From Phycisphaerales bacterium Planc_01 (lineage in GTDB: Bacteria > Planctomycetota > Phycisphaerae > Sedimentisphaerales > Anaerobacaceae): a DNA stretch of 64,000 bases. The notes beneath the pieces are model-generated. The model was not told the DNA's origin and did not search any database. It was given only the letters and a program-made list of their open reading frames with translations. The position numbers and the translations under genes are program-made. This document shows, piece by piece, positions 34,189 to 42,559 of the stretch. The stretch covers positions 18,888 through 82,887 of the forward strand of contig LVBB01000006.1 in the NCBI GenBank assembly GCA_001603075.1, read 5' to 3'. Each line of letters starts with the position of its first letter. The first letter of the stretch is position 1.

Positions 34189-35742
34189 CTAAACCTGTCG
34201 TTTGAGCAACCGGCATGGATGCCGCGAGACGATCACAGACAGCGCATCCTCGTTGATTCGCTTTTCCAGAATCGCGGCAAACGCCTTGACGTCCATCGGA
34301 TCGACCACGTCGACGTTGTCGGCCCCGCAGGCACGGCAGAGATCCTCCAGAATCAACTGCTTCGTCGGTTCGTTGCGAATCGTCAGTCCCGTCCCCGGAT
34401 GCTGCTGGCCGCCCGTCATGGCGGTTGTCGAGTTGTCCAGAATGAGGATCACGCCTTTGGCCTTGTTGTAGGCGGCGTTGATCAGCCCGGTCACCCCGGA
34501 ATGCACGAAAGTCGAGTCACCCACGACGCCCACGATCTTCTTGTTCGGCGCCCCCTTGCGCCAGCCCTCGTGCCACGTGACGCCGGCCCCCATGCAAAGG
34601 CAGGAATGCAAGGCCGCGGTCGGCGGCAGAGAGGCCAGCGTGTAGCAGCCGATGTCCCCGGCGACGAACGCGTCTATCTTCTTCAGGGCGGCGAACGAGG
34701 CCCAGTGCGGACAGCCCGCGCAGAGACGCGGAGGACGCTTCACGACCTTCTTCTCCCGCTTGGCCCGGCCGGCCACAATCTCCGGCATCGATTCGGGCGT
34801 CAGCTCCCCGACCCGGAACGACGGATCTTTGGCGGTACATTTGACGCCCAGGGTCTTGATGTGTTCCTCCAGGAAGGGGTCCAGTTCCTCCACGACGAAG
34901 AGCTTCCTGACCGTCTTGGCGAACGCCGTGATCTTGTCGTCGCAGAACGGATAGCTCATGCCGAGCTTGAGGTAAGAGGCGTCGGGATAGACGTCCTTGA
35001 GGTACTGGTATGTGACGCTCGATGTGATGAACCCGATCTTGCCGTCGCCCGGTTCGATCCGGTTGAATTTCGTTCGCTCGGCCAGGGCCTTGAGCTTGTC
35101 AAGCCGCTTCTCTACGAAGATATGCCGCTGGTAAGCGTGCCCCGGCACCATCACATACTTGGCGGCGTTCCGCTCGAATGCCGGCCTCGGTGGGACCTGG
35201 CGCTCGCCCAGAGCGACATCCTCCTTTGTGTGGGAGACGCGCGTGGTCATGCGCACCATCACGGGGGTGTCGAAACGCTCGCTGATGCGGAACGCCTCCT
35301 GAATGTACTCCCTGGCTTCGGCCGGACTTGACGGCTCCAGCAGCGGCATCTTCGAGTAGATCGCCACCCAGCGCGTGTCCTGCTCGTTCTGCGAGGAGTG
35401 CATGCCCGGATCGTCGGCCACCACGATGACGAACCCCGCGTTGACCCCCGTGTATGAGGACGTCATCAGCGGGTCCATTGCCACGTTGAGCCCCACGTGC
35501 TTGCACGCAAACAGGCTGCGAACACCGGCCACAGCGGCGCCGAGCGCCACCTCGTAGGCCACCTTCTCATTGACCGACCACTGGACATCGATCTCTTTGA
35601 ACCCGGCGAGCGTCTCCAGAATCTCGGTTGAGGGGGTCCCGGGATACGCACAGGCGACCCCCAGGCCGGCCTCGTAGGCCCCATGGGCCAACGCTTCATT
35701 GCCCGAAAGCAACGCCTTCTGTAGTGTCTTCTTCTTTGCCAT
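34189..35742 (-). CDS. iorA: Indolepyruvate oxidoreductase subunit alpha lacking the ferredoxin domain
   Basis: A 517-residue IorA. The pyrimidine-binding part has GNEALAHGAYEAG and YPGTPSTEI. The middle holds CAGCPH at 341-346. The thiamine diphosphate part has GDSTFVHSG (from 408) and LDNSTTAMTGGQQHPGTG. IorA proteins are usually 580-650 residues with a C-terminal double 4Fe-4S ferredoxin domain. This one stops just after VSRHPCRLLKRQV, with no Cys clusters. The end is clean and followed closely by iorB. A TATAAT promoter lies 9 bases before the ATG and there is no Shine-Dalgarno sequence. Electrons must leave by an external carrier. Confidence 0.92.
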   Translation of the reverse strand: MAKKKTLQKALLSGNEALAHGAYEAGLGVACAYPGTPSTEILETLAGFKEIDVQWSVNEKVAYEVALGAAVAGVRSLFACKHVGLNVAMDPLMTSSYTGVNAGFVIVVADDPGMHSSQNEQDTRWVAIYSKMPLLEPSSPAEAREYIQEAFRISERFDTPVMVRMTTRVSHTKEDVALGERQVPPRPAFERNAAKYVMVPGHAYQRHIFVEKRLDKLKALAERTKFNRIEPGDGKIGFITSSVTYQYLKDVYPDASYLKLGMSYPFCDDKITAFAKTVRKLFVVEELDPFLEEHIKTLGVKCTAKDPSFRVGELTPESMPEIVAGRAKREKKVVKRPPRLCAGCPHWASFAALKKIDAFVAGDIGCYTLASLPPTAALHSCLCMGAGVTWHEGWRKGAPNKKIVGVVGDSTFVHSGVTGLINAAYNKAKGVILILDNSTTAMTGGQQHPGTGLTIRNEPTKQLILEDLCRACGADNVDVVDPMDVKAFAAILEKRINEDALSVIVSRHPCRLLKRQV

Positions 35743-35751
35743 ATGGGCTTG

Positions 35752-35779
35752 ATTATAGCGATCTATGCCCTTGATTCAA
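35752..35779 (-). promoter_or_regulatory. iorA promoter, leaderless arrangement
   Basis: On the minus strand TTGAAT (35779-35774) and a perfect TATAAT (35757-35752) are 16 bases apart. The RNA start would be within one to three bases of the iorA ATG at 35742. The -35 element abuts the terminator of the porin gene. Confidence 0.65.
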
Positions 35780-35781
35780 TG

Positions 35782-35817
35782 AAAAAGGGGCCCATGAGAT
35801 GCAGGGCCCCCCTTTTT
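35782..35817 (-). terminator. Intrinsic terminator between porin and iorA
   Basis: AAAAAGGGGCCC at 35782-35793 and GGGCCCCCCTTTTT from 35804 form a stem of about 12 pairs. On the minus strand it ends in a T run. It is 26 bases past the porin stop (35843) and blocks read-through from the porin gene into iorA. Confidence 0.75.
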
Positions 35818-35842
35818 CAAATATGGTGACGACAACTCCCCG

Positions 35843-37291
35843 TTAGAACGTGTACTCCAGGTTGAACCGAAGCCACAGGGCCTCGTCGTTGTTGACCTTC
35901 TCATAGTAGTTGCCGGGGATGAGATACTCGCCGAGCAAGTGTCCCTTCAGTTGCTTGCCGAATGTGTAGTTGGCCCAGCAGGTAAACAGATGGCCACGGA
36001 ACTTGCTGTCGTCGTCCAGTGTCAGACGGCCTCTCCACGGCGCGCCGGTTTCGTCGGCCCAGAGGGCATGGTAGTCGGTGGAAATCCGCCAGTTCTTGTG
36101 CGGCTGGAACTTATGGCCCACGTTGAGGCGGATCAGGTTTGTGCAATCGGCGATCATCGTCTCTTCCGTGTAGGTGTAGATGTACAGCTCGCTCCAACGC
36201 GGCCATTTGGCCCAGAGCAGGTCGAACTGCTCGTTCCGTCGGGTGTCCGGGTCGTCGCCGGAGGCGTACTCGCCGCCGATGTGGAGACTGTTGTCCAGCG
36301 AATCCTTGAACGAGTACTCCAGGTTGGCCAGCGCCCCGTAGGCCTGAAGGTCCTGCATCTCCCCGGTGGAGAAGTTGGGCGTGATATCCGACTTCTCGCC
36401 CGTCTGGATGGCGCCTTCGATCCGGTACTTCCAGTGCTCGGTCGGGGTTCCCGCGATCGCGCCGCCGAATGTGAAGATCTCCGCCTTCCGCGTCCAGTGC
36501 GGCGGCAATTCCTCGACCGACGTCGTGTTCACCGGGTTGTCGTTCTTGTACATGAAGAAGCCTTCGAGCTGGGTCTTCGCCACCGATTTGTTCGTCAGAT
36601 AGAGGATCAGACCCCGCTCGTCCGCCGCCGTCAAGGCCCGATTCTCGTCACTGATGGGCTTGAGCCACCGGTCCGATTCGACGCCGTGGTCGATATAGGC
36701 CAAATCCAGTTTGGTGTTCTGCTCGGCCCAGTCAAAGGTGAAGCGAGCCGCATCGAGAAAGAACGTTCGCGAGCCGTCCAGCGGCGTGCCGTCCATCACC
36801 AGCCACCCGACGCCGAAGGCCATCAGCATGTCCTGTCGCCCGATCGTCGCGGAAAGCGGCAGACCAAACAGATTCTTTACGTTCACGTAGAAGTTGTCGA
36901 ACAGGGCCTCATCGAAATCCACGTCCTGCGGCTTTCGCGGCGGATCGTCCCACGTGCGGAACTCCCAGGTCAAACGCGTGTTGAAGCTCACATCCTCCCC
37001 AAGAAGCCATTTCGTCGTCCAGCGTGTCCGATAGCGCTGGAAGTTGAATCGATTGTGGTCGCTGCCTTTGTTGAGCGTGTCGATGTTCTCGGCATAGATC
37101 GTCCGGAAGCGGTGATCCAGTCCCATCTGAAGCCAGGGTGTGGGGTGGTGGAACGTGTCCCAGAACTGGCTCCACGCGCTCGATGCGGGTTCAGGGGGGG
37201 GTGCGGCGCCTTCGGCCGCCCCCGTACGGGCGGCCGCGGCCGCGACCAGGATTCCCGCCACAGTTGTCAACACGACTGTTCTTTGCCTCAT
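35843..37291 (-). CDS. Alginate-export-type outer membrane porin
   Basis: A 482-residue protein with a signal peptide (about 1-26), then a beta-barrel pattern of alternating strands with many aromatic residues ending in RFNLEYTF, the C-terminal Phe typical of outer membrane proteins. The WLQMGLDHRFRTIYAEN start and the strand spacing fit the AlgE-like 'alginate export' family of 16-18 stranded porins. It likely lets organic acids or oligosaccharides through the outer membrane. It lies 67 bases downstream of the symporter gene in the same direction, so together they may form an uptake route for one substrate. Confidence 0.78.
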   Translation of the reverse strand: MRQRTVVLTTVAGILVAAAAARTGAAEGAAPPPEPASSAWSQFWDTFHHPTPWLQMGLDHRFRTIYAENIDTLNKGSDHNRFNFQRYRTRWTTKWLLGEDVSFNTRLTWEFRTWDDPPRKPQDVDFDEALFDNFYVNVKNLFGLPLSATIGRQDMLMAFGVGWLVMDGTPLDGSRTFFLDAARFTFDWAEQNTKLDLAYIDHGVESDRWLKPISDENRALTAADERGLILYLTNKSVAKTQLEGFFMYKNDNPVNTTSVEELPPHWTRKAEIFTFGGAIAGTPTEHWKYRIEGAIQTGEKSDITPNFSTGEMQDLQAYGALANLEYSFKDSLDNSLHIGGEYASGDDPDTRRNEQFDLLWAKWPRWSELYIYTYTEETMIADCTNLIRLNVGHKFQPHKNWRISTDYHALWADETGAPWRGRLTLDDDSKFRGHLFTCWANYTFGKQLKGHLLGEYLIPGNYYEKVNNDEALWLRFNLEYTF

Positions 37292-37358
37292 CTGAATCTC
37301 CCTTCAACCATCCCCATGTGCCAACGCAATTCTACTGTCATGCTGTGTTCCATCGAGG

Positions 37359-39149
37359 CTATCGACCGAAGCACCGATCAAGGCGGTCCTTTGCCAGCGG
37401 CTTGGTCATCAAGGTCACAATCAATGCGACCAGAAAGGAAATCGGCAGCGCCACGACAATGGGGTCGACGACCGGCCAGTTCGGATGGTTCGCCAGAATA
37501 CTGCGCTGCCCGTCTGTGAGTTTCTGAACCAGACCGATGTCCCCCGCTTCGGCCGCCTTGACGAAGAGCAGCCAGAAGGCCGTCACGACAAAGCCCGTCA
37601 CCATCGAGGCGATGGCGGCCGGCCTGGTCATCCGTTTCCAGAACAGCCCTCCAACAAACGCCGGAAGGAACGCCGAGGCACACAGGCCGAAGAAGATCGC
37701 CGTGGCGCGGGCGATGATATAGCCGCCACGGGCGTAGTAGCTCCAGAGCATGGCAATCAGGATGCCCAGGATGATCCCGGCGCGGTTGATACCGATGCTC
37801 CGGCCGTGCCGGCCGGTGAGCTGCTCGTAGACATCGCGACCGATGCTCGTACCGACGGCATGGAACTGGCTCGACAGCGTGCTCATCGCCGCCGCAAGAA
37901 GAGTCAGCAAGAACAGCAGGCCAAACCACTTCGGCATGGCGCCGGTGATGTATGCGGGGATGATCTGGTCCGGATTGCCCCCGGCATTGACGATCGAGAT
38001 GCTGCGACCGGACACAACCTCCGCCTGCCCGGCACCCTCGACGGGCTCGCCGCTCAATTTCACCGGCGCGACCTTGCCTTCGACATCGGCCCAGACACCC
38101 GCCTCGTTCGGCGCCATGATCTGGAGGACCGCCAGACCCTCTTCCTGGTCCAGCACCTTGACCACCCGTCCCTTGAGCAGCGGGCCGAACTGAGCGAAAT
38201 ACGCATTGGAGAGACTGCCCACCGTAAAGGCCACACCGGTCATGATCAGGATGAACACACCCCCGACCGCCACGGCCCGGTTCAACTCCCGCGTGCTCTT
38301 GACCGTCATGAAGCGAACCACCAGTTGGGGCTGCGCCAGGACGCCGATTCCCACACCCAGTGTAATCGTGGAGATCACGATCCACCAGAGATTGTACTGG
38401 GTGTCGCCGAAACCGAATTTGGGCATGGCCGTCCAACCCTGGTGTCCGATGGCCTGCAGCGAGCCCGGCACCAGCGGCGCCAGATCGGTCAGGGCGTCAT
38501 GCGCCTTGGTCAGACCGCCGAGCCGGCTATAGGTGAACAACAGCAGGGTCAGCATGCCGACGAACATGATCGATCCTTGCAGTGCGTCGCTGTACATGAC
38601 GCCCTTGAGGCCGCCCATGACGACGTAGGCCGCAATGATGACGCTGAACACGAGCAGTGCCGCGTTGTAGTCGATGCCGAACTGGGTCGAGATGAACTCG
38701 CAGCCTCCGATCAGAACGGCGGCCGCGTACAGAGGGATGAACAGGAAGATGACCAGCCCCGCGAAGACCTGGATGAACCTGCTGTCAAACCGGCGCGCCA
38801 GCAGTTCGGGAAATGTATGTGCATCGAGCCGATGCCCCATGCGACGCGCGGCGGGCGCCAGAAAGACGAAGGCAATGAAGATCCCAACGAAGATGTTGCA
38901 GAAGGTCAGCCACAACACGCTCATGCCGAACAACCCGGCGACGCCGCCGAAGCCGACGATTGCACTGGTCGAGATGAATGTGGCTCCATAGCTCATGGCC
39001 ATGACGAACGGATGCGTCTTGCGTCCCGCCACGAGATAGTCCGCCGCCGTCTTGGTCCGCGTGTATCCGAGCCACCCCAGGAACACGACCAGAAGCAGAT
39101 AGAGCAGAACGACCAGAATCTCGGCCAGTCCTACGGCCTGTGCCAACAT
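37359..39149 (-). CDS. Solute:sodium symporter (SSS family)
   Basis: A 596-residue membrane protein with about 13 hydrophobic helices. Family features: the first helix AEILVVLLYLLLVVFLGWLGY, DYLVAGRKTHPF, GATFISTSAIVGFGG, the QLVVRFMTVKSTREL block and LAAAMSTLSSQFHAVGTS. An unusual soluble insertion of about 75 residues (from LLKGRVVKVLDQEEG to NPDQIIPAYI) interrupts the helices and has a small beta-domain look. ATG 39149 follows GGAGG. The small accessory protein is encoded upstream at 39478. The substrate is probably a monocarboxylate or similar, but sequence alone does not say. Confidence 0.88.
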   Translation of the reverse strand: MLAQAVGLAEILVVLLYLLLVVFLGWLGYTRTKTAADYLVAGRKTHPFVMAMSYGATFISTSAIVGFGGVAGLFGMSVLWLTFCNIFVGIFIAFVFLAPAARRMGHRLDAHTFPELLARRFDSRFIQVFAGLVIFLFIPLYAAAVLIGGCEFISTQFGIDYNAALLVFSVIIAAYVVMGGLKGVMYSDALQGSIMFVGMLTLLLFTYSRLGGLTKAHDALTDLAPLVPGSLQAIGHQGWTAMPKFGFGDTQYNLWWIVISTITLGVGIGVLAQPQLVVRFMTVKSTRELNRAVAVGGVFILIMTGVAFTVGSLSNAYFAQFGPLLKGRVVKVLDQEEGLAVLQIMAPNEAGVWADVEGKVAPVKLSGEPVEGAGQAEVVSGRSISIVNAGGNPDQIIPAYITGAMPKWFGLLFLLTLLAAAMSTLSSQFHAVGTSIGRDVYEQLTGRHGRSIGINRAGIILGILIAMLWSYYARGGYIIARATAIFFGLCASAFLPAFVGGLFWKRMTRPAAIASMVTGFVVTAFWLLFVKAAEAGDIGLVQKLTDGQRSILANHPNWPVVDPIVVALPISFLVALIVTLMTKPLAKDRLDRCFGR

Positions 39150-39265
39150 CTTGCAGTCCTCCAAACGAGAGCCTACAAAGGTCTATGTTCGATATCTCGT
39201 GTCTATCAATCCAACAAGGCGGCCGAGCCGCTTCGTTCTTCAGGGTACGACGCTGCAAGCGCCGC

Positions 39266-39293
39266 CTTCCACACCCCAACCGGGGGTGGAAAG
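39266..39293 (-). promoter_or_regulatory. Stem-loop between accessory protein and symporter genes
   Basis: TTCCAC-A-CCCC and GGGGGTGGAA form a tight hairpin with a four-base loop and one bulged base, in the 328-base gap from 39150 to 39477. No T run follows on the minus strand. It could set the ratio of accessory protein to symporter by processing or partial termination. The rest of the gap shows nothing recognisable. Confidence 0.4.
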
Positions 39294-39477
39294 CAAAGGA
39301 GACCCATGCGCAGCAACGCGACCCGCCGAGGCAGCGCAGGGATGTGTGGAAAGAGGGTGATGGGCCAGACACCGCGCTTCGGCCCGGCGGAAATCACTGT
39401 TCGATGCCACCCGTTTTCTCCCCTTGCCATAACCGTCCTGCCCCACACGAATCAGGCTCAGGTGGCCCGGCGCCGGG

Positions 39478-39648
39478 TCACAGTCCGTCCTCCACCCGCT
39501 TTTCCTGCTGGGCCCATTGGACGTCCTCTGCTCGGGGTTTGTCTTCTCCGCGATTCCAGTTTGCCAGGCCATACACGACACAAAGTACGGAACTGGCGAT
39601 GCAGAGCAGATACACGATGGAAACGTATTTGTCCTCGATCCCGAACAT
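39478..39648 (-). CDS. Symporter small accessory protein
   Basis: A 56-residue protein with a single helix: MFGIEDKYVSIVYLLCIAS then SVLCVVYGLANWNRG and a charged cytosolic tail. I recognise this as the small accessory protein that accompanies SSS symporters (pattern G-I-x-D...YLLCI-S...CVVYG-x-x-NWN-x-G). ATG 39648 has AGGAG upstream. It is 328 bases upstream of the symporter on the same strand. It probably stabilises or regulates the carrier in the membrane. Confidence 0.8.
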   Translation of the reverse strand: MFGIEDKYVSIVYLLCIASSVLCVVYGLANWNRGEDKPRAEDVQWAQQEKRVEDGL

Positions 39649-39924
39649 GCCTGAGACTCCTGCCACCTCTTCGATAGGCGTCGGCCGATGCCTGCGTCCG
39701 GCCGACCAGCCCGAAACCAGCACATATAGTACTCTAATCGGATAAGGATACCCGGAAACAGCAGAAAAACAAAGCCCTTTTCCGGACAATGTGATAAAAT
39801 CTGCTATACATGGCCGTCCATCGGCCCCGCCGGCCAATACGCCGAGAGTTCCAGACAGTGGCTTTCTTGCCGTCGGCAGTGGTCTATCCGAAAGACGGCA
39901 TATCAAGCCTACTTGACAAATGGA

Positions 39925-40728
39925 TCAGGCCCCCGCCAGCAGCTCGTGGGCATTGCGATAGAGCATGCGCGACAGCCTGGGCTCGGCCAGATCCAGGGCC
40001 CTCAGTTGCGCCAGGGTGGTTGCCTGATCCGTCCAGGGGCTATCCGTCCCGAACAGCAGATACTCGGCCGGGTGGGCCATGAGCATTTGGCGCGATATGG
40101 CCGGCCCGAGGTCCTCCATGGCCATAGAGATCTCCATATAGACCGGCCGGCCCAGAAGATACTGCCGCACCTCATCCCACTGCTGCCAAGCTCCGAGATG
40201 CGTCACGACCAGCTTCAGCTCTGGAAACCGCTCGCCAATCTCCCGCATCGTCCTGGGATCGGCCCGTCGCTGGCGAGGAAACGCGATGTCGAATCCTGTG
40301 TGCACCACGAGCAGGAGGCCCCGCTCGCTCACCCGCTGGTAGTACTCGGCCATCGAGTCCTCGGCGGCATAGAAATCCTGGTAGAATGGATGTAGCTTGA
40401 CCCCGAGAAACCCTTCGTCCGCGATCCGGTCGATCCGCTCGATCCTCTTCGGGTCGGCCGGATGGACCGACGGGAAGGGAATCACACGATCGGAACGGAT
40501 TTGCCGGCACCAGCCAAAGATCGGGTCGAACTGCTCGATCTTCGTCGCGATGCAGCAGACCACACTGCGGTCGATCCCTGCCCGGTCCATCGACCCAAGC
40601 AGCGATCCGAGGGTACCGTCGAGATAGGCCTGAATTCCGGGTGCCTCTTGCAGAAGGGCCTTCATCGCGCGAGTCGCCAGGGCGTCGGGAAAGGCATGAG
40701 TATGGAAGTCTATAATCTTCTGGGACAC
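39925..40728 (-). CDS. Amidohydrolase-2 family metal-dependent hydrolase
   Basis: A 267-residue TIM-barrel hydrolase. Metal ligands are visible in IIDFHTHAFPD near the N-terminus, GVKLHPFYQDF, LLLVVHTGF, LKLVVTHLGAW and FGTDSPW near the end. The family includes decarboxylases and hydrolases of the 2-pyrone and ACMSD type. The GTG start at 40728 sits behind GGGAGG; upstream extension has no homology. It is divergent from the thioesterase at 40945. The substrate is unknown. Confidence 0.8.
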   Translation of the reverse strand: MSQKIIDFHTHAFPDALATRAMKALLQEAPGIQAYLDGTLGSLLGSMDRAGIDRSVVCCIATKIEQFDPIFGWCRQIRSDRVIPFPSVHPADPKRIERIDRIADEGFLGVKLHPFYQDFYAAEDSMAEYYQRVSERGLLLVVHTGFDIAFPRQRRADPRTMREIGERFPELKLVVTHLGAWQQWDEVRQYLLGRPVYMEISMAMEDLGPAISRQMLMAHPAEYLLFGTDSPWTDQATTLAQLRALDLAEPRLSRMLYRNAHELLAGA

Positions 40729-40944
40729 GGCTTGGCATCCTCCCAAGGCATCACGATATACCTCTGCGGCGCGGACCGCCGCGCCGGACCGGAGCATCTT
40801 AGCCGCAAGAACAGGCGCAGAACAGCCAATTTCACGATGCATTGGCGGGCCGGAGCAGCATTGATGAACGGAGCCTCATCGGATAGTATCCCGGCGTACG
40901 GGGGCATGTTGCCCTGTGGCCGCGTTCCAGTCTGGAGGTATGCC

Positions 40945-41352
40945 ATGCGCGCGATCAAGGAGTTCTTCAAGAACGACAGGTTTGCCGAGCACAATGGGAT
41001 CGAGCTGCTCGAAGTCGGAGAGGGACGAGCCAGAGCCCGGATGAAGATCGAGGGATATCATCTCAACGGTGTCAGCGTGGTCCACGGAGGCGCCATCTTC
41101 ACACTGGCCGACCTGGCCTTTGCCGCGGCCTCCAACTCGCATGGGACGGTCGCCGTCGCCATCAACGCCAGCATCTGGTATGTCAAGGCCGGTCTGGCAG
41201 GGAACCTTTTTGCCAACGCGAGGGAAGTCTCGCTGAACCCGAAACTCGCGACCTATTCGATCGAAGTGACCGACGACGGCGGTGAGATCATCGCCGTTTT
41301 CGAGGGCATGGTCTACCGCAAGAAGCAGACGATCTGCCCCGATGCCTGTTGA
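40945..41352 (+). CDS. PaaI-type hotdog thioesterase
   Basis: A 135-residue hotdog-fold protein with the family block HLNGVSVVHGGAIFTLADLAFAAAS, where the Gly-Gly and Asp shape the active site, and INASIWYVKAGLAG. Such enzymes hydrolyse phenylacetyl-CoA or other aryl/acyl-CoA esters. In this genome it could drain products of the IorAB-PaaK route encoded 5 kb away, which is inference. ATG 40945 follows GGAGG. It ends 12 bases before the mutY ATG. Confidence 0.85.
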   Translation: MRAIKEFFKNDRFAEHNGIELLEVGEGRARARMKIEGYHLNGVSVVHGGAIFTLADLAFAAASNSHGTVAVAINASIWYVKAGLAGNLFANAREVSLNPKLATYSIEVTDDGGEIIAVFEGMVYRKKQTICPDAC

Positions 41353-41364
41353 TTGAGTTCGGCG

Positions 41365-42480
41365 ATGGCCAAAGGATCTGTCCAGAGCAAGCTATCGCCG
41401 TCGGCGATCCGACGGCCCTTACTTCGATGGTTCGAAAGAGAAGCCCGTGACCTGCCCTGGCGAAGGACCCGCGATCCCTATGCGATCTGGGTCTCGGAGA
41501 TCATGCTCCAGCAGACCCGCGTTCCGGCAGCCGTGCCGTACTACGAGCGATTCGTCCGACGTTTTCCCACAGTCCACACGCTGGCGAAGGCCCCCCTCGA
41601 CTCGGTTCTGAAGCTCTGGGAGGGACTCGGCTATTACTCGCGGGCCCGGAACCTGCACAGGGCCGCCCGAGAGATCATCACTCGATTCGGCGGCCAGATC
41701 CCTGAAACGCGAGCGGAGTTGCTGTCGCTGCCGGGGATCGGGGCTTACACGGCCGGAGCCATTTCCAGCATTGCCTTCGGCCGGAGGGAACCTCTCGTCG
41801 ACGGCAACGTCACGCGGGTGCTGTGCCGGGTCTTTCGCGTTCGCAGGAATCCCAAAGAGGCGGCGGTGCAGAAGAAGCTATGGTCGCTTGCCGAAGAGCT
41901 GCTGCCTTCCGCTCGGCCCGGCGACTTCAACCAGGCCCTGATGGAACTGGGGTCTGAGGTCTGCCTGCCGAGAAATCCGCTTTGCGACATCTGTCCACTC
42001 CGCAAAGTCTGCCTGGCCAGGCTCCACGGCGAACAGGCCCGGCTGCCCGTCCGCCCACGGACGAAGCCAATCCCCTGCCATACGGTAGTCGTGGGCGTAA
42101 TCGAGCGGAATGGCCGAATTCTGATCGATAAACGCCGGAGCGAAGGACTACTGGGCGGCCTCTGGGAATTCCCCGGCGGCAAAAAGCGATCGGGCGAATC
42201 ACTCGAAGAGGCGCTGCATCGCGAGGTACTTGAGGAAATCGGCATCCGCATCCGTGTGGGTGGACCGGTCGCAACGATTGACCACGCCTATTCTCACTTT
42301 CGCGTCCGGCTGCACGCCTTCCGATGCACGTATGCATCGGGAACGCCACAGTGCTTCGGCTGTGACGCGGTCAAATGGGTCCGACCGGGCGATCTGCGTC
42401 GATACGCCTTCCCGGCTGCGAACAAGAAGATCATCCAAATCCTGCAGACGAGCAGGCGATGCGGATCTGCGCAATCGTAG
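41365..42480 (+). CDS. mutY: A/G-specific adenine glycosylase
   Basis: A 371-residue DNA repair enzyme that removes adenine opposite 8-oxoguanine. Catalytic Glu45 is in SEIMLQQTRV and Asp147 in LVDGNVTRV; the helix-hairpin-helix is LPGIGAYTAGA at 122-132. The iron-sulfur cluster Cys are 200, 207, 210 and 216 (C-x6-C-x2-C-x5-C). The C-terminal MutT-like domain (from about 235, LGGLWEFPGGKK) recognises oxoG. ATG 41365 was preferred over TTG 41353. All key residues are present. Confidence 0.95.
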   Translation: MAKGSVQSKLSPSAIRRPLLRWFEREARDLPWRRTRDPYAIWVSEIMLQQTRVPAAVPYYERFVRRFPTVHTLAKAPLDSVLKLWEGLGYYSRARNLHRAAREIITRFGGQIPETRAELLSLPGIGAYTAGAISSIAFGRREPLVDGNVTRVLCRVFRVRRNPKEAAVQKKLWSLAEELLPSARPGDFNQALMELGSEVCLPRNPLCDICPLRKVCLARLHGEQARLPVRPRTKPIPCHTVVVGVIERNGRILIDKRRSEGLLGGLWEFPGGKKRSGESLEEALHREVLEEIGIRIRVGGPVATIDHAYSHFRVRLHAFRCTYASGTPQCFGCDAVKWVRPGDLRRYAFPAANKKIIQILQTSRRCGSAQS

Positions 42481-42559
42481 TGGCATCCCGTCTTGCCTCG
42501 CACAGCCAACATTCATATCATGGAGCCTATCGAAACCACCCACTACAAAGGAGGCTCGC

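Noticed and set aside
34219..35331. Long plus-strand open frame antisense to iorA
   Set aside because: Shadow of iorA; composition is that of complement codons and no family is recognised.
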